From NCBI RefSeq assembly GCF_001949145.1, contig NW_019091373.1:1984987-2048986 (forward strand): a DNA stretch of 64,000 bases, read 5' to 3'. Positions 1-12,500 of this stretch are shown piece after piece (position 1 is the first letter of the stretch; each line of letters begins with the position of its first letter). Below the pieces are notes generated by a model, which saw nothing but the letters and a program-made list of their open reading frames with translations, was not told the DNA's origin and did no database searches. The stretch comes from Acanthaster planci. Lineage: Eukaryota > Echinodermata > Asteroidea > Valvatida > Acanthasteridae. A program made the position numbers and the translations under genes.

Positions 1-316
1 TACTTGCCCCAATGGAAGCCACTGGCTCAAGGCCACATCTACTTGCCCCCATGGAAGCCACTGGCTAAGGCCATATCTACTTGCCAGATGGGAGCCACTG
101 GCTCAAGGCCATATCTACTTGCCAGATAAGAGTCACTGGCTCAAGGCCACATCTACTTGCCAGATAAGAGTCACTGGCTCAAGGCCACATCTACTTGCCA
201 GATGGGAGCCACTGGCTCAAGGCCACATCTACTTGCTAGATGGGAGCCACTGGCTCAAGGCCACATCTACTTGCTAGATGGGAGCCACTGGCTCAAGGCC
301 ACATCTACTTGCCAGA
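1..316. repeat. 38-bp tandem repeat (minisatellite), about eight copies
   Basis: The left edge is a head-to-tail array of a 38-base unit containing GGGAGCCACTGGCTCAAGG followed by CCACATCTACTTGCCAGAT. Copies differ at a few positions (GATGGGAG or GATAAGAG; CCACATC or CCATATC; one copy lacks a base pair at GGCTAAGG). The array runs off the window edge, so its true length is unknown. It lies in the ERO1 intron downstream of the last visible exon. No coding potential is apparent. Confidence 0.95.
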
Positions 317-444
317 GTCATGTGTGTTACACTTAGCCACAACCAAGTAATACAAACACAACCACAAAATGAGAGAGTAAGGCAGTCTGTAAATAACCAG
401 ACGTTCTACATGGCAAAGGTACATGTATGATACGTCATGCTTAC

Positions 445-565
445 TTGAAGCAGTTCTCATTGTAAATACTGTTCCATATCCTCCATGCTGATTGGCCTTT
501 GTAGCCCGTATACCTCTCTGGGTTGATGGTCAGGTCAACGTACTTCATACCAAGCGACTGCTCAT
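445..565 (-). CDS. ERO1: ERO1 exon 6 (FAD-binding region), last visible exon
   Basis: Encodes residues from D190 (split codon) to about residue 230: [28 protein letters not shown] and NENCFK, ending in phase 2 before GTAAGC. R207, T209 and W220 correspond to FAD-contacting residues R187, T189 and W200 of human ERO1A. The next exon is outside the window. Confidence 0.94.
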
Positions 566-3500
566 CTGCAAATCCCAGAGAAATATCAAAAGCTGTAATA
601 CACTCTCCAGAACACACAGATACACCATACCTGTTTTACATACAAAAAGTATGGACTATCCTTTGTTCTCCTGTGGTTAAGAAAACTTGAGAATAATGCT
701 CCTTTTACTCTAACTAGGATAACTCCTTCGAGCTAGATTTTTGATGGTGATTCTCTGGACTGTTCCTCTTCATTTTACCACAGATAACCTTGACCCCAAA
801 TGCCTCTGAAACTGTTTTTCAGAGAGGAGGGAACATTGTGGATGTGTGCAAGTCCACACTACGCCATCGCACCCTAAATTATGTGGATGTCTTTTGTGCT
901 GAGGTCCACACTATGTATGGCACGCCTGCACTGCTAAGCCTGACACAAACTGATCCAAATCACAAGCAGTTTATTAATGTTCTGTGTGACTTTCAGTTTT
1001 TGTCAAGTTCTTTCCCTGAATTCCTCAAAAGGCTTGTCTATTTCTGGTGCATCAGTAATCACACTAAGTACAAAGGCTGCAATGGTAGGTAATTTTAATG
1101 GGTACGAATTTGGAGATACCTCTTGACACGGGCCATGTGCACCATGTATAAATATCTGTCGAAGGAGCTATGCATGATATGAGGCAAAGGGGACCCCCCC
1201 TCTATTGTATCTTCTTTTGTGTTGGTGGAATCTTTGGAATTCCTTTCAGATTTCGGAGGGGGGGTGCAGTAGGCACAATAGCCTTGGGGTATAAAGCTTG
1301 TGCATCACATTGGGGGCCCCCTTCACCGCATATTGTGTTGGGTATGTCAAGTCCCAGTTGTTTTGGAACTACTTAAACTTACTGTACAGCACTCCTGTTT
1401 CGAACATTTAGATTCTCACATATTATCAAAAGCCTGCTTATTTATTTTTGAAGCTGCAACAGCATTTTTGTACTCAAAAAAGCTGGACCGATTGGTCTAG
1501 TTGTACTTGATAACTTTTGCAAGATGCTGACTTCCATGAGTCGTTCTTTTTTTCCCTCTGACAATAAGATCCCAGGATACCTTTTCCCCTAAATTTTCAA
1601 TGACTTTCCGGGAAAATGACTTTCCTGGACAGGACCATGGGAACCCGATTAATCCACATAAGAGGCTCAGTCAGAAATGACTGTTCAGTATAAATCTTGA
1701 GTTAAACTTTTCATAAATTTTTCATCAACAGTAAGAAAAATTGACCAGTTACAGTTGCTTTTTATGGCACTGCTTGCCGTTAAGCAAATTTTTTTGCTAA
1801 CCATAGAACAGAAGTTTGCTTAATGGTAAGCTTATTTCATGGCTAACATTTCACGGCTGCAGCGCTTTGCACAAAAAATGGATGGGCACACGTAGAGATT
1901 TCCAGTTATGCCAGTGAGTTAAGCAAAGCTTTCCTTATTAGTTAGTGCCATCGCCAGCGACAAAGATTTCACTTTTTAAAGATTATGCAACCTTAAGAAT
2001 GTCGCTTGACCCAGCGTTGAATACTTTTGTTTAGCCAATAACGACTTAGGGGAATAATTTTTGTGTGTCACATGGCACAGTCTTGGGGTTGCTTCATATA
2101 CCTAGGTGACGCACCCAACAAATTGAATTGCCACGGTGCTGTCACATCATGTCGCTACACTACTAGCTGTGTACCAGGTTGTTTGCGGCCAAACTTTCCC
2201 GTCTCTGTGAGTCTTCGACTTGTATTGCTTTAGTTATTTTAGTTACATGTATATGCCAGTGTATCCTAAGTTCAGTTTATTCTAAGATAATTTATTATAC
2301 CGTCATCATGAAATACACGGAGCATCTGTTTGCATGAAATCGTGTGCTTAGCAATACCGTGAAATTGGGCCCTGGGCAGACAAAAGCACTCTGGAGATTC
2401 CAGGAGCATCTAACCACTTCTTCTCACCAACCAGTGGCTGTATCACTCACCATCAACTTCACAGAAGTCTACTGCCATATCGTCGTGCTCAGTCCACGTC
2501 TTGAAGGCTGCCTCACTCTCTTCGCTGATGGTGGTGTCCAGGGCACTCAGACGGATTTCCTCGTCACTCCGTGAGTCACATGACCCATCGGCATCCCCAC
2601 CTGCTTTGGACTCCTTCAAGTACTGCACAGGGATGTTTTAAGATACCAAATAAATGAGCATTAAAGGAAAAAACTAACCTAAAAACAAATTGGAGTCTTG
2701 ATTTAAATGCAGTTTACATCCTGGTCAATCAATTCCGTGTAAGACATCATCCCAGAAAAAACCTCACACAGCAAAAGCTAATGAATCAGATATACAGGTA
2801 AAGAAATTTAACCTTTATTTATTATCTAGATATTTGTGTACAAGAGCACAGGGCTTAAAATTAGCTTCTAAAAGATGCTGCCATCTTCATGATTTTTTCT
2901 CTGTTATTTTCTATATGCCGCATGCATACATACAATCCATAAAGTTAGTTGACAGATGAGAATAAAACTTCTGTATACTGCACCAATAAAACAACAAGAC
3001 TTGGTCAACTTAATTAAAACGTGCAGTATTGAGAGACGGTACTGAACGAACATGGGACATGCAGACTGTTAACTATACTGCCAGCGAGCCCAGTTTCAGG
3101 CACATAGGCTTTATACATGAAACCGTGGAGCCCGAAACCGAACAAAAGAGCTGGGCCTTTAACAAAAGACTGCACTCGGATCAAAAGACCTGCTGCTGGG
3201 AAATGCCATCATTTTTCAGCTTGCATTTATCGGAGGTAACCCGTCACTGTTTTGAAACAGTATACCAGTACTTTTGTCTGCGGATTAGCACCCCAGACAA
3301 AAGTGCTCCAGCTCCCCATCGATGAGCAATACAGTACCGCTACACGCTAATCCAACCACATTTGAAATGACGCCACTGGCATTCACTGGGAACTAAGGAA
3401 ATTGCGTAACACCTCACGATTTACAGGGCGGCAGACCAGGCTGAAATACTCAGGCGTCAATTGAGGTAGCATGTCAGATTAGAGTGGACACCAGACAGTC

Positions 3501-6500
3501 ATTCGTGTGGGTATAAATGTCCATTAAATGAAATTATGAATTTTTAAAGAATTTTTAATACAGAAAATCTTGAAAATCACCCGTATGTAGGCACTGCATT
3601 TTTAAAAGCATCCGGCAGGAAGTGGTTAATGCCGGTAGGTAGAGTGCGTGACATCTCCTACGAGAAGTGGCACTGCGGTATCCATGGCAACAATAACAGA
3701 TTACAGTGACAGTGCATCAGATCTGAAGATCTAATATGAAGGTTCCAAAGTCCTCTCCCAAATAAAAATAGACAAGAATTAGGCCAAAGTCCATTTTTTT
3801 AATTTCATTAAATTTTTTAATCCAACATTTTGCTCCAGTTGTTTCCTTCTTTTCAAAAAACCACCTCAGCAAAGCACAGTACCTTTTCTTTTCCGTGAGG
3901 TATTCCTGGTTCATCTTTTAGTCCACAAGGCACTTGCTCCTGTCCAAATAAACAAGACAACAACTTGTATTCACAATATTAACAGTGTAAGCCTCTTAAC
4001 CAGCATTTAAACCACACAAGGGCCATTCTGTAAATAAAGGGTCTAAAGAAGGATACAGAGGCCAAAGTATGAAAACTGTTTTTCTGCCCTGTAGTAAAGC
4101 TTATTTACCATCCCAAAATATGTGAGGTTTACACAAGACAGAGATGAGAATGAAGAAAAATGTAAATTGAGAATAATCAATACTAAATTTGTTTAACACT
4201 AAATGTATATGCATTTCAGAGCACAATAAAAATAATATTTACATATTTCTATCCCATTTTCTTTCTAAAATTGATGGGTCTTCAACCATATGCATGTTGT
4301 CTTTCAAGCAAATGTCTAAGAAAAAAAGCGCTTTCTTCTAAATGATGTACATGTAACCATGTTTCAATAACTCATGATGAAAATCTAAACTCTGTGGCCT
4401 TGCAGTTTACCAATCAACCTGTTCAATGTGTAAGGTGCCATTGCAGGTGTTTATCACTGGACCCCCTCAAAAAGTAGGGCCTAGAAGCACTGGAAATCTT
4501 CTTGAGGAAGTGAAATAATACAAAAAGCACACAATTGGGCTCAGGTAAAGTGCTAAAAGTGCCAGCACATTGCCAACCTCACTGATAAGTGATAACTTCA
4601 ACCAGCAACCACCCATACATTTTATTTATCAATTCATTGATTTTTTTTCCCCCATTAGATATAATTTCACTAGCGAGTATAACTAACCATTATCTGCACA
4701 TGTGCTGATACCACTGGGTGATTTAACAGAAGGTTCGATTCTCACCATGAGAAAAATCAATACTTGCAATTCTGACCCTGTATACATTTTAGCTTTCTAA
4801 TGGCCGTCTCACAGACAGGTTGTACAAAAAAGATAGCAACAACTTTTACATGAGTATGCGCCGGCATTACATGTACACATTGAACAACATGTGAATGTCT
4901 GCATGCACTTTATATTGCATGGCTAGAGCAGGGGTCTTACATGTATAACCTGTAGTATGCATTCCGTGAGAATTAACATGTGTAACACCTAATGTACAGA
5001 GTACATACATGTAGCTCAGCCTATGGGTATCACTGTGCCATTATGGTAGCCTTGCTGTTTAATAATCAAACAAAATTTCCTGAATGCTGCGACATTTTGT
5101 TAAGTGGTACATGTACATGTATGCACATGCACTATGTTCACAATTTCAATTTTCAAAGAGTGCACTATGTAAAACAGGTTTTCATGCAAACCATTTCAAT
5201 TCTATCATAAAGGTGAACAGAGTGGGCACATTTCTCAAGTACAGTGTACCTGTACGTACTTTCCTACCTCCTCACACTGTAGTTACATGGAACACATTTT
5301 AATGCTCAAAATATACCCTCTGACAAGATTGAGTCCCAAAGATTGTAACTTTGACTGCACGGTTTCTTAAGGCTTGCAAGCTGAAGTGCCAAGGGCACTT
5401 TTGAGCAGCGGCGTAGCGAAGGCATTTTCTTTGGGGGGGGGTGTGCCAGGGTCAATTTGCCCACTGGTTGATGTACGGTACATGTACGTCAATAATTCAT
5501 GATGTCAATTTCAGTTTCATTTGCAGACTGACCCTTTATTTGCCAACTGAAAAGAATTATTGGGGGAGGGGTGCAACATCCCCCGCACCCCTCCCCACTC
5601 GCTACGCCGCTGCTTTTCAGGGATCCTTGGTTTCATTACCAGAAATCTTTATGTCATTAAATTAATTGAAACAGTTGACTGTCCATACATGTACATGCAC
5701 TGCAGCAAACTCTCTAGCAGGACTACATGTACATGTACAGTACCGGTAGGCCTACCATGTACATGTACCAGTAAGTACTGGTATGGCACAAGTACATTTT
5801 GTGAAAAATAGCCAAATCTTGTCTTAAATCACAAGAAGCCCCTTCCAATTAAATCTACATAAGGATGCCACACAAACAACTTGAAAAACAATCACTGAAG
5901 TTACATGTAGCGCTACTACAGTCTTAAGGGCATATTACGGTCATATTTGAATCATTTCCAGAACAATGAAACCCAATGAAAGAGTCTGCATTTACGTGCG
6001 TGTACATGTACCTGCCCACACATTTTAAAGACACCGTATCACAGCCTCGCTGTTCAACAGCACAGAATTGCAGCCGGTTCTCCATGCATGTGCACATGTA
6101 CCGGTACGTGACCACTTGATAATGTCAGGGACGGTAGAATTTAACTGGCAGGTTTTTAATCAACTTCCAAGCGGACGATTCACAATGCAGTGCCACTCTT
6201 CTGCCGTTATTAAACGGTGATGGTGTGTGACCGCTCATCTCATAAGGCTCACTGCATGTTTATTACAAAATCTGTCTGTTTGAACACTTACATGTACATG
6301 TCTATATTTTTGTTGTACCATTCACATCATTAGATGTACCTTATGTTCTGTGTTTCATCATCTTCCTTAACGTCAGTGAACTTCTTTTCTATTTTTTTTC
6401 TCAACCAGCTCTAAGCAAACCTTGTGAATTCATAATTGTGGAATTTTCAAGGAAAAGAAAGACGAGACTTTGGCGTAACCCGTGCCTGTCCCATACATCC

Positions 6501-9500
6501 TATGCACAAAAACACTATAAACAACCATAGAAAAGAAAAAATTGGGCTTTTTTGCCTAATGCTCATGATCAAAGTTAAGATTTAAAAATTGTTACAACTA
6601 AATTTTTATTTCGTGCATATTTGGTTCAGTATTTCACGTAACACATACCGGTAGATGTACGCTTTATACCGGCAATGGTATTTTAAATTATCGTCCTCAA
6701 AATAACCATCATCATTAATTTTACTGGTAAGACACATTTCTCTTGATAAGCCGACATGTGCATGTACACACATACACACACAAGCATGGTAATTCAGAAA
6801 ACCAAGAAAAATACTAACATCTTAATAATAATAACGCTGAAAAGTGACAATGGACTTCACATGTGTACCATGTGAAGTTACATGTGCTAATGAGGGAACG
6901 GAATAAGGGATAATAAATTACTGTACATGTACAACAAAGTATCCACTCATGTGACCTCTTCCCACAGAATGAGTCTTCAGGCTTGTTATTTCAGTTATTC
7001 AGCTTCAGTTTGCATTGGAAAGAGCAAACAGAGCCCTCTACATATAGATGCAATTCACTCACTTAGACATTAATGAAGTGGATGAGAAATAAGGAGAGTT
7101 CTCACTTCTTTACGTCATGCAACAATTTTTTTTAAGGGCATTTAAGTTAACTTTAATATTGTGGCTCTGTCTGCTTCAGACTCATTCTGTTAGGGTTAAG
7201 TCACTTGTTACAAGCTTACATCTGTGCACGGGCAGACAGCACAACTCTCCAAAGCACAGGTGCCATCGTCAGGCCAAAAGGGACATTTCTTGTCAAGGTT
7301 CACCTGAAAAAAATGGTATCAATAAGAGAGAGAGAGAGGATCTACATGTGAGTTTAAGTTTAAAAAAGAAAGACTATGTTTTGCAGGAGAGGAAAGCTTC
7401 TAATTAATCCCCTTTCAACCAAAGATATGAGAAATAATTACTTTGCCAAGATTGGCTAGGATCAAAGGAACTTTAAATCATGGAATGGTTTGCAACTTTG
7501 CAAATGTAGAGTATGCCTTGTGTGTACACAATCTTTTGTTGTTAAGACAATGGCATACATGTGCACATACAGTACACAATGGAGTTTTTGTACACACACA
7601 TGTACATGAACAGGTACACGTATGTAACCTTTTTAGCACAATCACAGCAAGTCCAGAACAAGGAAACAATGTGGGCTAATGCACTGTATTAACCCTCGTT
7701 TTCCTGTAACAGCCCCAGACAGGCAAAATTTCCGTCCACTTGATTTGCCACAGTACACAGACACATACATTGTACATGTAGGGGTCATTTGAGTGGTTGT
7801 GACTGAAACAGCAGGATAACTTCATCAGGAACACATCTTTGCACATTAATGCATGTATTTCCGATTAAACCATGAGAGCTGACATGTTCCTGCTTGGCTT
7901 TCACCATATGTCTCCTTTTGTGGCTTGATTCCTCAATGAATGCATGAACAATTGAAAAGCACAGCAGAGTGTCAATGTCTGATTGTAGACAAAGCATGTA
8001 AATTATGCTTTATTTGTTTATAAATGCTCCAAAATATTTTTGCACATGTATCTCTGTTTTCTGGGCAACGCATCACACATTATCATACCAGTATTGATTA
8101 ATAGTCCGTGGAAAAAAACAATTCAAAACACATTGCTCAATATTCTATTGAAGACGTACACTGTATGGGCAGATTGGGCATGGTCTTGCATTATTAATTC
8201 TCTGGGGAGATTTTATCCAAATAAAGACATTCAGTCTGTGCATTACTTGGCAAAGAGTACAACACTTCTATTGAAGATGTACATGTACTACCGGTATGTA
8301 CATGTACACGTACATGGCAACATACTGCAAAGTCCCAGAAAAAAATTCCTTTCAAAGACAAAAAAGAAGAAAACTCTCTTGAAAGAAAAAAGAGAGGTTC
8401 CACATCAATATAATCAAGTGAAACAAGCTGTACCAAGCCTCTAATTCCCTGTTTTGCACTGTGGAAGTCTGAAGTGATGCATGACTTTCAAATGCCATCT
8501 GTCACAGCATTTTTCGTGACAGTTCGGTAGTTTTGCAGCCACTTTCGACAGACATCTAATGTACAGCACACAAATGCAGTACCAAGACCAGCGGGTTACA
8601 GTCACAATCACAGCTTTTCCCTGATGGTTTTAATTTTTACCACGCGTTAAGTTGTTTTTCATGTGTATCAGTGGGGGAGCTATTTTCGTGTCAAAAAATC
8701 AAGGTCCAGTTTAATGTCAAAGTAGACTGGTAGAGTTTGTTCCATCCATCTTTTGACGTCACAGGTTGTATTTTTTCCTACAAGTGGTTGCTAAAACTTT
8801 AGCTGGCCATTGGTAAAAAGGAAAACAATAATTCGTGTTCAAAATCCCACGCAGCTATCAGAACATCATATAATAATACATGGATACATACTACTCAATG
8901 CAAATTCAACCCTATTTTTAAATTAACGGGACAGATGTCCATCCTGAACGAATTTGAGGAAAAATCGAAAACCACCCAAAAGGTGATATTTCTCCAAGTT
9001 TTGCTGCCCATACAAGTTGTAGGCAAAATGAGAGTGGTCAAACAAACATGGAATGCACTGCTGTTTCGCTCCACCTACATCTACAGCCTGCATGCCGATT
9101 CACAGGTGTATAAAACTGTTTACGGGCCTTCAAGTATTTGCAGAAATTTTCAACCGGGGGGGGGGAACAATGCTAACGTGACTGGCCCCCTTCACTGTGT
9201 ATTTTTGTCATAAGTTAACTTTTCCCTCTTCTGAACACCAAAACATGTACAAGAACAGAGGCTTATCAAGTACACCCAAAAAAAGAAGAGCACATTTTCA
9301 TCCATATGTCAGCAAGACCAGACTTACACGTACATGAATATGACAAGCGTTGTTAATCCGTCTTTGAACAGACAGAATTGAATGAGCATGAGATTGACTG
9401 ACTCATCGAATGTCAGTGATAAAGCAGTACAGTGTGCCTGCATACACGTACAGGTATAAACCCCTCTCAAATGACTTTGTGAGCCACAGGTGATACATGT

Positions 9501-12500
9501 GTACTTTTTCTCCACTGTAATTGTACACATCAGGCGCATGTACCGTAAGCCCTTCTGTAGGTGCATGTAGAGTGGGGGCAAGTCTTGACAAACAATCAAT
9601 GAGCACCCAAGAAGCCTCAGTGAGATTTGGCAGAAGCGATACACCATGCTACTGTTCGGAAAAACTCTTAAAGGGTCCGTAATGCTGTTCAATACAGCAA
9701 CTGGCAGACTGTGTCCACCATTACTGGGGGCCTTCCCGATGTTGCAGTGATCATACATCGAGATTCGTCCAGCCTACTGGTAGTACCCAGGGGTCAAAAT
9801 GTCGCAAGTTACCGTACCTTGAAAAACTTGAAGTAGTTTCTGGTCAGGAGGTTCTGTAGCCTATCATAGACTTTGAGATTATTGAAGGAGGCGACAGATT
9901 CCACCTTACAGTTGCAATCATCCACCTGGCCGTTAAGCTGAGGAGACAACGATACAAACAAAAAGTAAAGCTGATTTGTTACAATTCAAAATTGCTATCT
10001 TGCTGTCATACCATGAACATTTCAAGGTTCAAACCTGGGGCTGGATGAGTTGTCAGAGTACTGGTACAACATAATACAGGGAACCAACGGCAGAATATTT
10101 ATGAAATTGCCTCACATGAATGCTTTCCTTCTGAGCAGAAGACTGCAACAAATTTCATGGTGAAAACAGGTGTTTTTGACAACTGGCTTCAAATAAATAC
10201 TTACCAGCCAATCAAATTCTGCCAGGTAGCACTGTAAAGTGTAAACCTGGTACCAATGTTGAACTGTTCATGTAATAGAAACACTGTGCATGTACACTGT
10301 AAATGGGCAAATCTATGTACAGCAAATAGGGCTAACTCAATAAGCCTTTTGTGAGTTAACTTTGAATAAAATCTGGTACACTGACTTCATTAAATTCACG
10401 TGAACATAACAATTTGAATTCTCCATACCAAAAACACTGTTGCTATAACTCATGATTTGGGGCAAGCTTTTGCTTGGTTACAAAAGGGACACCTTGCAAC
10501 AATACACTGTTCTAAATGGATAAGACGGGCACAAAGGAACCAGTCCATTCCAGAGATGGTGGTCGATATGCAAATGCTTACCTCGAATCACGTGGTATAG
10601 CAACAGTGTCTTTAGTCTGGGGAATTCAAATAGTTATGTTTGTATGCAATAAGATAACTCGGGATACCGATTTTATTCAAAATTAGCTTACAAATAGCTT
10701 ATTTGATTATAATTTACCATTTGAATATTTGACCTTGAATTTGAATATCCATATGTGGTCATACCAACCAACAGACTTACTGAACACACACATTTTGTAC
10801 ATTATAAACATTTTAAAAGCTTCTCAAGTCGAGGAGTATCACCAGCCACGATTTAGCAAAATTTCATAGACAATCAATACTTGCCCTGTTGAAAATTTCT
10901 ATTCCTTTTAAATTTTTTAATGAATAATTTACTTTTTGAATCACTGCAAGATTTCTGTCTTTCATCTGAATCTGCTTGAAACAAGCCTCCATAGTGCAAC
11001 TTTTCTTGTTTAAAATACAAGAACATTCTCTCTTCCTTTTCATGGATTTTGCATTCAAATATTCAAATTCAGAAAATAATATCTGAATATTTGATATTCG
11101 ATCATACATTCAGCACAGCCCCAAAACCAAAGAAAAGAAGACCCCACAAAGTCAGGTGCTACAGCAAACTAAATTTTCTGCAAGTAGAAACAAATTGATA
11201 AAAGTTATGGAGCATCATTTTGAGAGTAAAAACCTATATTTAATTAAGTTTGTTTAAAAGAAAAATAAACAGAGTGTTCTTTACTAACTGAATTATTTTC
11301 ACTTTATACACCTTTCTCTGAATCAGAGAATACATGTAAGTTTAGCCGTACAGATAACAAACCTTTTGCTGTTCTTCATCCTGGTTGGCTGAAACAGGGT
11401 CATGTGGGTTTGTGAACTACACGCACGGGTAAAGACAACCCATGCCTAATTTACAGGATAGAGCAGGTCCTACACTAAAAACTCTACGCAGGTTACAATA
11501 TCCTCCGGAGGTTGCAGATGATAGAACCTTAAAAAGGTTTTTCCCATTTTTATATTTTGGATGGAGGTGTGTTATGAAAGACATATTTCAAACAGCAATA
11601 CACGTAATTTGATCACTAACTGCACACCCTTTCCATCAGGGGCCTGTGAGTGACGAGACGAGGGACTGATTTCCCTCGGCTGGCATTTTTTTTGGGGACT
11701 ATGTGACCATGCATTTTTTTTAAATCTGAGCTTTTAGTCACCACCATCCCCTAACCTGATGCCCTTCAAATTTTTTCCCCTTGGAGCAATATTTTTCACT
11801 CAAATTTCACAACAGGTGATATTTAATCAAACTTCCAATATTAGGATTCACAAATCTCAAGTTTACAGTCCCACTACAATAATCTTTTTTTTTTCAAGTG
11901 CAGAACAAACATTTTTAAAATGTGCCCCAAAATACGAAACTAAGCTTCTTACAAACTTGTGTGTGGGCGAAAGAAATAATCCTTCCCTATTAACTGTTGG
12001 GGCTCGGATAACTAGACCGCTGGCTAACTTGACTCAGGACAACTCGACCGTTGAGACAACCATTTTTGGAGGCGGGGTTGGCATCTTGTTTTTATTGCGC
12101 AACCATCTTTACTGTGCTGCGTACATGTAGCTGTGACAGATTACAAGATCTTAGAAATCTCCCCCCCCCGAACCAAAAATGGTCAAACTAAAATGCGGAG
12201 CAAGCTTGACGGTTTAAAACTCCTGTATGACCATTTTCAAGAGGTACATCACACTGGAAAATTTGATTGAAAAAAAGGAGTTTGTCTTACTGGATCATCA
12301 CCGCAAAAGCTAGATTAAAAAAAACAAACAGGCCTAACATCACAACCCCAGGAAAAACAGCTCCTCTAAGTCACACAAAGTAGTGACTCAGAGTTCTCTA
12401 AGTAGAACACATTAATCTTCCAATCTGTGTTAACTGCCCCACAATCTGTCATGTTCCTGCCTTGCATGGTCTAGTAGTGTGCTGTCTTGACAGACGACTT

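Noticed and set aside
1-316. CRISPR-like array
   Set aside because: The units are contiguous with no unique spacers, and the surrounding genes are animal genes with introns.
8040-8444. 134-codon open frame in an ERO1 intron
   Set aside because: Its sequence is low complexity, includes the ACATGTAC cluster, and shows no domain or splice context.
9324-9758. 144-codon minus-strand frame near ERO1 exon 2
   Set aside because: It lies outside the homologous exon, has no ERO1 similarity and contains simple ACATGTA-type sequence.
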